Shown here one piece after another: positions 22,369 to 30,272 of a stretch of DNA of 30,272 nt. The stretch's first letter is position 1, and every line of letters starts with the position of its first letter. The stretch is from JABFRJ01 sp031365465 (lineage in GTDB: Bacteria; Pseudomonadota; Alphaproteobacteria; Rhizobiales; Hyphomicrobiaceae), in contig JANLYD010000292.1 in assembly GCA_031365465.1 (NCBI GenBank), positions 1-30,272 on the forward strand, given 5' to 3'. The notes beneath the pieces were generated by a model that saw only the letters and a list, made by a program, of their open reading frames with translations, did not search any database and was not told the DNA's origin. The position numbers and the translations under genes were made by a program.

Positions 22369-23577
22369 GTGACCAGATCCAATTCGACATTCAATCGCCG
22401 CCGTATCCTTCAAGGCCTCGGCACGACAGCCGTGACCGGTCCTTACGTTTTGCGCTCGGCCATGGCGCAAGGCGCGGGCGATATAGTCATCGGTGCCTCA
22501 CAACCGATCACCGGCGTTTTTGCCTTCGCCGGCACGGCGATGAACAACGGCCTCGGCGACTTCGTGCAATGGAAGAACGCCAACGGCGGCATCGCCAGTC
22601 GCAAGCTGCGCTACGTCTCCGAAGACAGCGGCTTCAAGCTTGACCAGGGCGTCACCATTTTCAAGAAGATCATGGCCGCCGAAAAGCCGAACTTTTTCTA
22701 TGGCGACAGCACGCAATGGGCAAAAGCCGTCGCACAGGATGTCGTCGCCTCCAATCAGGTCATGACGTCGTCGACATCTCTGGCGTCCGTCGTCGCCGAT
22801 CCTCAAACTATGCCGCAACACATCGTGCCGGGTCCGACCTATCCGCGACTCCACGAAATCCTGATGGAGCACATCGCCAAGTCGTCAGGCGCAAACAAGC
22901 CGAAGATCGCCTACGTCTACTCCGACACCGAGTTCGGCACGGACGGGATTCCTGGCGGCCGTGAACGCGCAAAAAAGCTAGGCCTGGAGATTGTGGAAGA
23001 AATTGTTACCAAGCAGTCCGGGATCGACGTCACTCCCGAAGTCGCTAAGTTACGTCGATCCAAACCCGACATCGTCATTTTCCAAGGCTACATTTTGGCG
23101 CCGATGCCGGAGTTCGTACGGCAGATGAAAGAAGCCGGGCTGGAGCCGCAGATCATGGGCACTGCCTGGGGACTCGACAAGCCGGCCTATGATGCGCTCG
23201 GCAAACTCGGCGTCAATCTCACCGGAGTCAGTCCCTATCGCTACGGTCACGAAACTGATTCACCCATGATCAACAACATGCGCACGTACTTGGAAAAAGC
23301 GCGGCCAGACGTCAAAGCCATCTCGCCGTTTTACATTTCCGCGTGGCTGAGCGGCATGATGTTCGCCGAGGTCGCCGAGCGCTGCATCAAGGCGAGTAAG
23401 CCGCTGGATCTACCGAACATGAAGGCAGCACTCGAATCGATGACGGATTGGGACAGCGGCGGAATCGTCGGCGTTAAAGTAGACGCAAGTCGCCACCAGA
23501 TACCCGCCGGACGCGTCTATCGTTACGACCCTGCCAAGGCGGCGATGGAACCTGTGAGCGATTGGATCAAGGTCTGA
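22369..23577 (+). CDS. HAAT-type periplasmic substrate-binding protein (LivK-like)
   Basis: The 402-residue exported protein starts with a twin-arginine-like signal (FNRRRILQGLGTTAVTGPYV) and cleavage is likely near AMAQ. The mature part has the two-lobed type I binding fold (IVIGASQPITGVFAFAGTAMNNGL, a Cys-free core, PKIAYVYSDTEFGTDG). Related proteins beside acyl-CoA genes bind aromatic or aliphatic acids rather than amino acids. The GTG at 22369 has GGAGA five bases upstream; an extension to 22279 would overlap the permease. It is followed by a strong hairpin, as is often seen after binding-protein genes. Confidence 0.9.
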   Translation: MTRSNSTFNRRRILQGLGTTAVTGPYVLRSAMAQGAGDIVIGASQPITGVFAFAGTAMNNGLGDFVQWKNANGGIASRKLRYVSEDSGFKLDQGVTIFKKIMAAEKPNFFYGDSTQWAKAVAQDVVASNQVMTSSTSLASVVADPQTMPQHIVPGPTYPRLHEILMEHIAKSSGANKPKIAYVYSDTEFGTDGIPGGRERAKKLGLEIVEEIVTKQSGIDVTPEVAKLRRSKPDIVIFQGYILAPMPEFVRQMKEAGLEPQIMGTAWGLDKPAYDALGKLGVNLTGVSPYRYGHETDSPMINNMRTYLEKARPDVKAISPFYISAWLSGMMFAEVAERCIKASKPLDLPNMKAALESMTDWDSGGIVGVKVDASRHQIPAGRVYRYDPAKAAMEPVSDWIKV

Positions 23578-23589
23578 CGAAAATGTGCA

Positions 23590-23616
23590 GCGCGCAGTGC
23601 GAGTGGCATTGCGCGC
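23590..23616 (+). terminator. Stem-loop after the binding-protein gene
   Basis: GCGCGCAGTGC-GAGTG-GCATTGCGCGC forms an 11-bp stem (one G:T pair) with a 5-base loop, 13 bases after the stop codon. Without a T-tract it more likely protects the upstream message or partly stops transcription, giving more binding protein than downstream ATPase. Confidence 0.5.
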
Positions 23617-23658
23617 CAATTCGTCCCCGTCTCTGGACGCGCTTTTCCCGGTGTCAGC

Positions 23659-24468
23659 ATGAGCGTTGCCGCATTGGCCATCGAGAACATCGAGGTCATC
23701 TACAGTCATAGTGTCCAAGCCTTGCGTGGCCTTTCGATCGAAGTGCCCGCCGGGCAGATCGTGGCGCTGCTTGGTTCGAATGGCGCCGGGAAAACGACGA
23801 CGCTCAAGGCAGCGTCGGGTGTGTTGCCGTATGAGATCGGCCGCGTTGCCTCCGGTCACATCCGCTTCTTTGGTGAAGATATTATTGCGGCGCCGGCGTT
23901 CAAGCTGGCACGTGCGGGCATGGCACACGTGCGCGAGGGACGTCATGTGTTTGCCGATCTGACGATCGAGGAAAACCTGATCGCCGCCGCCAATGCCCTG
24001 CAAGGCCGCAAGACCGGACGTGTCGATACCGAGAAGGTTTTCGACTATTTTCCGCAACTGCGGGAGCGCCGCAAGCAAATCGCCGGCTACTTGTCGGGTG
24101 GCGAACAACAGATGCTGGCGATTGGCCGCGCGATCATTGGCGAGCCCAGGCTGATCTTGCTCGATGAACCGTCGCTTGGGCTTGCGCCGCTGGTCGTGCA
24201 GGCCATCTTCGCCATCATTCGCCGCATCAATCAGGAGCAAGGCGTGGCAATTCTGTTGGTCGAACAGAATGCGAGAGTTGCGCTGGATGTCGCCAACTAC
24301 GCCTATATCCTTGAAAACGGTCGCATTGTCGTCGATGGAACGCCCGAGAAATTGCGCGCGGATCCTGACGTGCAACGATTTTACCTCGGTAGCGGCGATA
24401 CCGGCGAGGGGCACGTCAGCTTTCGCGACGTGAAGCACTACAAGCGCCGAAAGCGCTGGTTATCATAG
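23659..24468 (+). CDS. HAAT-type ABC transporter ATPase (LivF-like)
   Basis: The 269-residue ATPase has Walker A GSNGAGKTTT, signature YLSGGEQQMLAIGRAI, Walker B LILLDEPSLGLAP, and switch segment ILLVEQNA (with Q in place of H, as is usual for LivF). The region HVREGRHVFADLTIEENL is also a LivF mark. It completes the importer. The gene is 81 bases from the binding-protein gene, across the hairpin, and 19 bases from the acyl-CoA synthetase. The tail after residue 245 is basic (KRRKRW). Confidence 0.92.
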   Translation: MSVAALAIENIEVIYSHSVQALRGLSIEVPAGQIVALLGSNGAGKTTTLKAASGVLPYEIGRVASGHIRFFGEDIIAAPAFKLARAGMAHVREGRHVFADLTIEENLIAAANALQGRKTGRVDTEKVFDYFPQLRERRKQIAGYLSGGEQQMLAIGRAIIGEPRLILLDEPSLGLAPLVVQAIFAIIRRINQEQGVAILLVEQNARVALDVANYAYILENGRIVVDGTPEKLRADPDVQRFYLGSGDTGEGHVSFRDVKHYKRRKRWLS

Positions 24469-24487
24469 TCATGACGAAGCAAACACC

Positions 24488-26317
24488 ATGAACACGTCCG
24501 ACGCCGCAGGCTTGGAAGCACTGGCGCTGCCCCAGCAGCTTCTCCATTGGGCGAAGCGCCGGCCAAACGACGTCGCGCTGCGCCAGAAAGAGTTCGGTAT
24601 TTGGCGGCCGGTAACCTGGTCAGAGTACGCAGAGCAGTCGCGTTGCTTTGGATTGGGCCTGCTGCAGATTGGTCTGGCTCGAGGTGACCGCGTCGCCGTA
24701 TTGAGCGAAAATCGTCAGGAGTGGGCTTTTGCAGAACTCGGCGTCGCGATGATCGGCGGAATTACCGCAGGAATCTATCCGACATCACCGGCAGCGGAAG
24801 TTGAATATCTGGTGGCGCTTTCCGAGGCTCCGGTCATCGTTTGCGAAGATCAGGAACAGATCGACAAGGTGCTTGCCGTGCGCGAACGTCTACCTCACCT
24901 CAAAACCATCGTCGTCATGGATCCGCGTGGACTTCGCCGCTACGATCGCACAGCCTTGTTCGACTTCACTGACGTTGTGGCACGCGGCAAACAATTCGAG
25001 GCAACCAGTCCGCACGCTGCTGAAGTTGCGTGCGCCGGTCCGGCTCTCGATGACATCGGACTGATGGTGTTCACATCCGGATCAACCGGACGGCCGAAGG
25101 CGGCAATGATGAGTTGGCGTGGTCTTGGTGCGGCGGCACGCGGCCTCAATTCCATGCTGCGTTGTACGCCACGTGACCGCCTTGTGTCTTACCTGCCGCT
25201 CTGCCACGTCGCCGAACAGATGTTCTCGCTGCACATACCGCTCTTCAGCGGCGCCGAGGTCAACTTCGCGGAGAGTTTGCGGACCGTGCAGGAAGATCTG
25301 CGTGAAATCTCACCGCAGATTTTCTTTGGCGTGCCCCGCATTTGGGAAAAATTCCACGCATCGATCCAGACAAAGGTGCGCGAAGCCGGCGGCATTCGCC
25401 TGTGGATGTATCAACGCTCAATGCGCGCCTTCGATAGTGCAGGCAACCAACCGCGCTCGTCTTGGGGAGCGTTACAACGGCTCAAATGGCGGATTTGGTA
25501 CATTCTCATTTTCCGCTCATTGCTCAACTATGTGGGTCTGCTACGTTGCCGCGTCGCCATCTCGTCTGGAGCCCCCATTGCGCCCGAGATCCTGAAATTT
25601 TTCCGCGTACTCGGCGTGCCGATCCGCGAAGCCTACGGTCTGACGGAAGCCTCGGGCGCCACCACCATGCAGACGGGCGACAGATCGCCGGTCGGCACGG
25701 TTGGTGTGCCTTATCCCGGTGTCGAAGTGAAACTTGCAGACGACGGCGAAATCCTCATCCACGGCGACGTTGTCTTCCGGGGCTACTACAAAAATGACGA
25801 AGCAACGCACGAAGCGATCGACGCCGACGGCTGGCTTCACACGGGCGATGTCGCGCGATGGGAGGACGGACCGGCAGGCCGCGAACTGCGCGTGATCGAC
25901 CGCAAGAAGGACATCATGATCACCGCTGGCGGCAAGAACATCACGCCGTCCGAGATCGAGAACGCGATGCGCTTTTCGCCTTACATCAAGGAGGCGATCG
26001 TCATTGCCGATCGCCGCCGGTTTGTCTCTGCATTGATCCAGATTGACTTTGAAAGCGTCAGCAACTGGGCTGAACGGAACGGGATGATCTTCACCAATTT
26101 CCGCAGCCTGACAGCGCTTGACGCCGTGCGTGCGCTGATCCAGCAGGAGGTGGACGCAGTCAATGCGCGGATGCCGCAGGTGCAGCAGATCCGTAAATTC
26201 CATCTCCTGACCAAGGAACTCGATCACGACGATGGTGAGGTCACCGCGACGATGAAGGTACGCAGACGCAGTATCTCCGAAAAGTACGCCAACGTCATAG
26301 AGGATATTTACGCCTGA
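24488..26317 (+). CDS. Long-chain-type acyl-CoA synthetase (AMP-forming)
   Basis: The 609-residue ANL enzyme has the P-loop FTSGSTGRPKAAMMSW, SYLPLCHVAEQ, the acceptor motif AYGLTEASGAT, GWLHTGDVARWE, the hinge DRKKDIMITAGGKNITPSEIEN, and a late lysine region (GEVTATMKVRRR) fitting the FAA1/COG1022 group, whose members are about 600 residues. It joins CoA to a carboxylic acid with ATP giving AMP and pyrophosphate. Its position 19 bases after the importer ATPase says that it activates what the importer brings in. It may have taken over from the ligase whose tail remains at 17976. The ribosome-binding site is weak (GAAG). It converges on the minus-strand binding-protein unit. Confidence 0.92.
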   Translation: MNTSDAAGLEALALPQQLLHWAKRRPNDVALRQKEFGIWRPVTWSEYAEQSRCFGLGLLQIGLARGDRVAVLSENRQEWAFAELGVAMIGGITAGIYPTSPAAEVEYLVALSEAPVIVCEDQEQIDKVLAVRERLPHLKTIVVMDPRGLRRYDRTALFDFTDVVARGKQFEATSPHAAEVACAGPALDDIGLMVFTSGSTGRPKAAMMSWRGLGAAARGLNSMLRCTPRDRLVSYLPLCHVAEQMFSLHIPLFSGAEVNFAESLRTVQEDLREISPQIFFGVPRIWEKFHASIQTKVREAGGIRLWMYQRSMRAFDSAGNQPRSSWGALQRLKWRIWYILIFRSLLNYVGLLRCRVAISSGAPIAPEILKFFRVLGVPIREAYGLTEASGATTMQTGDRSPVGTVGVPYPGVEVKLADDGEILIHGDVVFRGYYKNDEATHEAIDADGWLHTGDVARWEDGPAGRELRVIDRKKDIMITAGGKNITPSEIENAMRFSPYIKEAIVIADRRRFVSALIQIDFESVSNWAERNGMIFTNFRSLTALDAVRALIQQEVDAVNARMPQVQQIRKFHLLTKELDHDDGEVTATMKVRRRSISEKYANVIEDIYA

Positions 26318-26480
26318 CGGCGGGGCACCCGCGGATCGAGAATGCAGCCAGTCCGCTGACGGTGGTGATTGCACCACTCAGGATCAGCAAGAGAGACGTA
26401 TCCACGAGACGCCCAATATCTGAGAGCCGGTCAAGTCCCAGCCCTCGGTTCGCGCCAGCACGATTTTCGACTACGACGGA
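26295..26480 (-). pseudogene. C-terminal remnant of a TauC/SsuC-like ABC permease
   Basis: Directly after the binding-protein stop, and in the same frame, the minus strand encodes SVVVENRAGANRGLGLDRLS, then DIGRLVDTSLLLILSGAITT and a further hydrophobic stretch ending RRKYPL. ANRGLG, about eight residues, FDT-like, then a helix and basic residues is the usual C-terminus of SsuC/TauC permeases. There is no N-terminal part. The last 23 bases overlap the 3' end of the synthetase gene on the other strand. Confidence 0.6.
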
Positions 26481-27497
26481 TCAGCTTCCGCCAGCCTGCG
26501 GAACACCCTCGAAGAACATCTCAGACCAGTTTTCTGGCGCTCTCTTTATCGCGCCCGTGGCATGCATGAAGTCGGCGTAAGCTTTCATCGAACGCGGCGT
26601 AATGGTGAATTCGGCATCCGGGTCGTTGATGATCTTCAACAGCAGATCGCGTTGGGTCTTGATATTGCCAGTCGCGGCGATATAGCCATCCACCGCCCTT
26701 TGCTTGTCTGCATCGATGATGGCCATCGCCTCCTGCACAGCCTCCCGGTAAGCCTTGATGAGCTTGGGTTGACCATTGAAGAATCGGCTCGTCGTCGAGG
26801 CGGTGCCGATCGTGCCTTTCTCACCAAGGATGTCCTTCATCGTGATCACGGAGCGCACGTTCGGGTTCTCCTGTTCGATGTACAGAAAGGGCGGCGTGGT
26901 GAAATCATTGTTGACCTCACTCTGCGGCGACATCATCGCAGCCACGGCATCCATCTGTCCAAGGCCGACCGTCAGGTGGTCCAGCTTGCCGTAATTCGCC
27001 ATGCCCCACTGCTTCGCAGCCGCCATTTGCAACAGGGTCGCGTTGAACGAAACTTTGACCGAGGGCACGGCGATGCGGTCACTTTCCGTGAGATCCGTGA
27101 TGGATTTGACCTTGGGATTGCGGGTGTTGAGCGCCATCGGCATGCTACTCAACGCGGACAGGCCTTTGACCTCCTGCGGGGTACCTTTGGTCTTGGCCCA
27201 CAAGGTGATCAGTCCGGTAGACCCGGTCGCGATGATATCGACATTGCCCGAGAGTAGAGCGTCGATCTGCGCGCTCGGCCCGGTGAAGGTTATCCATGAG
27301 ACCTTCAGATCCGGAATGCCGTCCTTGGCAGCATACTTCTCGATCAGCTTCTCGTTCTGCATGACCATCCACGGCAGATAGGCCATGGTCGTGCTGCGGG
27401 AGAGACGAAGTTCCTCCGCAAACGCGCCCGTTGAAAGACCAGTCCAGAGTATGGTCAAGCACGCCAACGTTACTAGAAAGTGTTTGTTGCCGATCAT
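26481..27497 (-). CDS. TauA/SsuA-type (NitT/TauT) ABC substrate-binding protein
   Basis: The 338-residue exported protein has a signal peptide (1-27, cleavage after GAFA) and a type II binding fold: LRLSRSTTMAYLPWMVMQNEKLIEKYA, GPSAQIDALLSGNVDIIATGSTG, SITDLTESDRIAVPSVKVSFNATLL. Relatives bind sulfonates, nitrate, thiamine precursors or aromatic acids such as phthalate. The ATG at 27497 has GGAGA five bases upstream, better than a TTG at 27509. No ATPase is nearby and the permease is reduced to a tail, so it is either an orphan serving another transporter or on its way out. Confidence 0.9.
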   Translation of the reverse strand: MIGNKHFLVTLACLTILWTGLSTGAFAEELRLSRSTTMAYLPWMVMQNEKLIEKYAAKDGIPDLKVSWITFTGPSAQIDALLSGNVDIIATGSTGLITLWAKTKGTPQEVKGLSALSSMPMALNTRNPKVKSITDLTESDRIAVPSVKVSFNATLLQMAAAKQWGMANYGKLDHLTVGLGQMDAVAAMMSPQSEVNNDFTTPPFLYIEQENPNVRSVITMKDILGEKGTIGTASTTSRFFNGQPKLIKAYREAVQEAMAIIDADKQRAVDGYIAATGNIKTQRDLLLKIINDPDAEFTITPRSMKAYADFMHATGAIKRAPENWSEMFFEGVPQAGGS

Positions 27498-27580
27498 ATG
27501 TCTCTCCAATTGCTTCCAGCTCTATTGTGCTTGATTTTAAGACTTTATGCACGACGGGAAAGCACGCGCCGTCGTCAATA

Positions 27581-27850
27581 TTATTTGGCCAGATCGAGCA
27601 CGCCGCGTGGCCTGGCCTCGTCAAAAAGCGCCTGAGCACACTTTTCGCAGCCTACGAGCAGAACGTCGGTGACGTCAGGTGAAACTGGGGTCTCGCGATC
27701 CTTCTCGTCGGGGTCGTACGCGATGAGCAAACATACGCGATCGTTGGATCGGCCGGGGTCACACCGCTCGGTGACGGTCTCGGTTGGATTGGCGGGATTT
27801 TCAAGCAGCCTCGCTATCACGAGCTTATCGCCCATGCGGCTGACGTCCAT
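27581..27850 (-). CDS. Hypothetical cysteine-containing protein, 89 residues
   Basis: A frame with coding-like codon use encodes MDVSRMGDKLVIARLLENPA, an acidic middle (AYDPDEKDRE) and a C-terminus with GCEKCAQALFDEARPRG. The frame stays open upstream to 27928 without an obvious start, so the ATG at 27850 may lie inside a truncated gene; no clear ribosome-binding site is visible. I recognise no family. It sits in a degraded zone between the orphan binding protein and the recombinase remnant. Confidence 0.35.
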   Translation of the reverse strand: MDVSRMGDKLVIARLLENPANPTETVTERCDPGRSNDRVCLLIAYDPDEKDRETPVSPDVTDVLLVGCEKCAQALFDEARPRGVLDLAK

Positions 27851-28002
27851 GAAGCGCTCGACGAGGCAATAGACGTCCTGATCAGACGGATCAGGGCCCG
27901 CTTCTGGGAGCAGACCGGGGTCGTCTCCTTACAATCAGCTCGTGCAACAGGTGGCAGCGGCGAAGAAGCTGTCGCTGGTCGAGAAAGCGCGACTCTACGC
28001 AC

Positions 28003-28039
28003 AGGTGTATTTGGCCACGGCCGACGCCCAAATACACCT
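28003..28039. repeat. Perfect 12-bp inverted repeat
   Basis: AGGTGTATTTGG (28003-28014) and its exact complement CCAAATACACCT (28028-28039) flank a 13-base loop. There is no T-tract on either side. It could be a recombination site, the end of a mobile element or a stable RNA hairpin. Confidence 0.55.
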
Positions 28040-28342
28040 ACAAATTCTGGCGACCGCTGACCGCCATTCGCAACGGCGACAAGGACGGCAACTCACGACC
28101 TCAACCAGACGCTGGCCGCCTGATTGAGGCGGAAATTCAAGCGCTTCCACCGGCGACTTGATCGTGCGCGCGACTTCTTGCGAAAATCGCGCGTGAAAAT
28201 TGAGGGCTTTTCGTACACTGGCAACTTGGCGATGGCGGTGCACTTGCCTAATGGGAACCGTCGTCCAGCGTCACCTCTGATTGCTTGCGGATCTTCAAGC
28301 TTTTGATCGTCGCCCCCATCGCTTTCAGCGCAAACGTGCTGA

Positions 28343-29045
28343 CCGCCGGAGTTACCCGCAGAACATTTTCTGCGAGGGCCCCTTGACCATCGACGCCGGG
28401 CCAAGAACCTGCTGACTGGACTTGTATTTTACGGAACGTGTGGGACGCCGATGGCGGCAATCGGCACGGACTACTTGTCATGTGCTGCTGCTCGCATGGT
28501 CGCCGGCTGCGGCAACCGCAAGAGCATCCGGCGACATCGTATCGAGGCTATCGTACTGGATGGGCTCGAGACCCGCCTGATGGCGCCAGACGCTGTCCAG
28601 GAGTTCGTTGCTGCCTATCATTTGGAGGCCATTCGACGCAGCGCAACGGATGAGTTGGCACGCGGCGAGCAGCAGACTGAACTCATCCGCGTTGGCAAGA
28701 AGTTGCGGGGCTATTATGACGCCATCTCAGACGGCCTGCGCACGCCCGGCCTGAAGGCCGAACTGGATATGCTGGAAGCCCGGCAGAGCGATTTGCGCGA
28801 ATTGATCGATGCAGCGTCACCACCGCAGCCCAGGTTCCACCCAAGGCTCGCCGACGTTTATCGCTAGCCCCCTGAACGACCCCGACGCGCGAACCGAGGC
28901 GGCGGAGATCTTGCGCGGCTTGATCGACCGCGTCAGCGTCAAGCCTGACGGCGACGGCTATGTCATTGAAGTGGTTGGTGACATCGTCAAACGTATCACG
29001 CTGCCCGGCGGCTGCGTTCCGGCCCCGTTTGCGAGTCCGATATAG
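28343..29045 (+). pseudogene. Degraded serine recombinase, C-terminal part
   Basis: The frame encodes RRRAKNLLTGLVFYGTCG, the start of a recombinase zinc-ribbon domain. It continues with CAAARMVAGCGNRKSIRRHR, the long helical region (IEAIVLDGLETRLMAPDAVQEF and LRTPGLKAELDMLEARQSDL), and RFHPRLADVYR with a stop at 28865-28867. The match resumes in another frame with PLNDPDARTEAAEILRGLID and ends in a beta segment before TAG at 29043-29045. The N-terminal catalytic domain with its serine is absent. This is a dead fragment with a frameshift or small deletion near 28865. It stops one base short of the tRNA 3' end. Confidence 0.8.
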
Positions 29046-29046
29046 T

Positions 29047-29123
<77 letters not shown>

Positions 29124-29331
29124 TTACCATCGTTGCCACACGATCCAAGGTCGTTTGGCAATCGCAAAATTCGAAGCGAGACATCAAGCGGATTGACCAT
29201 TGGCCAACCTGAAGCATGCCCCACACGCTTTTTGCGAGTCCAGACGGCGGTCCATCGAGGAGCCGACTGCACGCGCTCTCATTAGCTCATGGCGTTTTCA
29301 TACGCAAGTGCTCTCGGTGGCCCCCGCATCG

Positions 29332-29910
29332 ATCGGTCTGCGGCACTTTATCGGAAACGATGTCGCCGCCGGCCTCCTCGGCATACGAAACCGTTGGCCG
29401 TGGAATCTGCGAACGACAACGCTGCGCGTTTTGGCAATCCACCCGCCCGAATGACCGTCAGTCACCTGCCTTATACAAGCCGATGCCTGTTGCCAACGCC
29501 ATATCTCGATGCACTCACCCGGCAGGCCAATCACCGCAACACCCTTCGCCGACACCCAGCCGTTCCGAGGATATCCGTTCTACAACAGCAATACCGGTCC
29601 GAATGATTGCCCGTCACACTACGTGTGAAAGTTGATGCCTGTCGCCGACGCCATGTCTCGATGCACTCCCGGCAGGCCACTCACCGCAACACCCTACGCC
29701 GGCGCCCAGCCGTCCCGATGATATCCGTTCTGCAACACCAACACGGGCCGAGTGATTGCCACGCACGTGCCGTACGCAAGCGATGCCAGCCGCCAATGAC
29801 TTGCATCGACGATGTACGTCGACGCTCATCCGACAGCACAATCGCGCGGCTACACCGATAAAAACCCACCTGCAACAGCAACACCGGTCCGGTAGCGTGC
29901 ATCACGGCCT
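29332..29910. repeat. Diverged tandem repeat, unit about 150 bp, three to four copies
   Basis: Units begin near 29482 (GATGCCTGTTGCC), 29634 (GATGCCTGTCGCC) and 29782 (GATGCCAGCCGCC), giving spacings of 152 and 148. Each contains CGATGCACTC-like, GGCAGGCCA-like, CCGCAACACCC-like and CAACAGCAACACCGGTCCG-like blocks in the same order. A more diverged copy precedes them, ending CCGAATGACCGTCAGTCAC near 29465, matching CCGAATGATTGCCCGTCAC in the next unit. Copies 1 and 2 are the closest pair. Confidence 0.7.
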
Positions 29911-30089
29911 TCGCTGGCCACGATGGACCGGTGCAATCGAAGCCTCCATGGTCTTGAAAGTTGCCACGCCGGCTCGAAAGCGAATTATGAGCAGCAACGC
30001 TGTTCTTGATTGATGCATCGAACGATCCTACATTCGCCGGACGCGCGGGAGCCTTGCAGCGGACAAATGTCGGCTTCGGTCGAGATCAT

Positions 30090-30121
30090 CGGCACGCTTC
30101 GACTGATCGGCACGCTTCGAC
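30090..30121. repeat. Short tandem repeat, 18-bp period
   Basis: CGGCACGCTTCGAC occurs twice, at 30090-30103 and 30108-30121, with TGAT between. A looser copy (CGGCTTCGGTCGAG) precedes it near 30071. Confidence 0.6.
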
Positions 30122-30272
30122 CGAATGACTAATCACTAGCCCCGGAGGCCGGAACAGCGTGTGGGGAACCATTCCAGGATCGAACACCAGACGGCGAGTG
30201 CGCGCCTTTCGATGTCATTCGACGGGTTCGATGTTGCTACAGCGTTGCCGGACCTGACATGCCGTTGGTGAG

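Larger units (their letters stand above)
27498..28342. other. Gene-poor, probably degraded region
   Basis: Apart from the doubtful small gene at 27581-27850 and the hairpin at 28003-28039, I see no recognisable gene here. Short frames on both strands have no family match that I can name. The region leads into the recombinase remnant and may be the eroded interior of an integrated element. Confidence 0.5.
29124..30272. other. Non-coding or degraded region
   Basis: No gene can be supported in this 1.1-kb stretch. It holds the diverged ~150-bp repeats and, near the end, a short tandem repeat. Open frames on both strands have no start signals or family features. Confidence 0.5.

Noticed and set aside
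23410..24438. Minus-strand open frame of 342 codons
   Set aside because: Antisense to the LivF-like ATPase, which has all ABC motifs on the plus strand.
26362..26377. Hairpin GTGGTG-ATTG-CACCAC between convergent genes as a terminator
   Set aside because: The stem has only 6 pairs, there is no T-tract on either strand, and it lies inside the permease remnant.
27942..28127. Plus-strand frame with a helical reading (VAAAKKLSLVEKARLYAQVY)
   Set aside because: It looks protein-like for about 30 residues but spans the inverted repeat at 28003, lacks a start signal, and matches no family that I know. It may be another fossil.
29216..29635. Plus-strand frame of 139 codons after the tRNA
   Set aside because: It runs into the tandem repeats, has no ribosome-binding site, and reads as Arg/Ser/Pro-rich noise.
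29332..29910. CRISPR array
   Set aside because: The repeats are about 150 bp and diverged, without short identical repeats and unique spacers, and no cas gene is present.

Overview
The window looks like chromosome of an alphaproteobacterium, most likely a Hyphomicrobiales (Rhizobiales) member close to Bradyrhizobium or Rhodopseudomonas. The reasons are high-GC, GC3-rich coding, secreted PsiF and PRC-barrel proteins, a branched-chain-type ABC importer embedded in acyl-CoA genes, and an initiator tRNA with an A:U/G:C/G:C anticodon stem. This placement is inference; no taxonomic marker gene is present.

Layout. (1) 1-2340: housekeeping-type genes (end of a possible 2OG-Fe(II) oxygenase, a 58-residue membrane protein, a PsiF-repeat protein, a hotdog thioesterase, a PRC-barrel protein with a good terminator). 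(2) 2713-4757: a crotonase and a CrtC/AttH-like protein, divergent around one shared candidate operator. (3) 9210 down to 4775, minus strand: a tight five-gene operon of crotonase, acyl-CoA dehydrogenase, SDR, aminoglycoside-phosphotransferase-like kinase and a DUF6285-like protein. (4) 9535-10011: a MarR regulator, divergent from the next block. (5) 10298-19438, plus strand: BadH-like SDR, a shortened FadJ-like protein, thioesterase, MaoC hydratase, CitE-like lyase, two acyl-CoA dehydrogenases, a DECR-like SDR and a CaiB-type CoA transferase. (6) 19575-26317, plus strand: a complete HAAT-type importer (two ATPases, two permeases, one binding protein) and a long-chain-type acyl-CoA synthetase. 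(7) 26295-27497, minus strand: a TauA/SsuA-like binding protein with only the tail of its permease left. (8) 27500-30272: a degraded zone with a serine recombinase remnant against a tRNA-fMet gene, and diverged ~150-bp repeats.

How the genes fit together. Blocks 2-6 read as one catabolic regulon for an unidentified carboxylic acid, plausibly alicyclic or terpenoid-like: uptake, CoA activation (synthetase or CoA transferase), several acyl-CoA dehydrogenations and hydrations, ring or chain cleavage by crotonases and a lyase, and thioesterases for overflow. The kinase/DUF6285/dehydrogenase set resembles the LvaABC logic of phosphorylating a hydroxyacyl-CoA to allow its dehydration. The best unifying signal I found is an 18-bp imperfect palindrome (T-N2-T-R-[C/A]-N6-GTA-N2-A) in the upstream region of all five transcription units of this set. 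The MarR protein is the natural candidate reader.

Three in-frame gene-tail fossils (crotonase, AMP-ligase, ABC permease) directly follow intact genes, so the locus appears to have lost parts by deletion.
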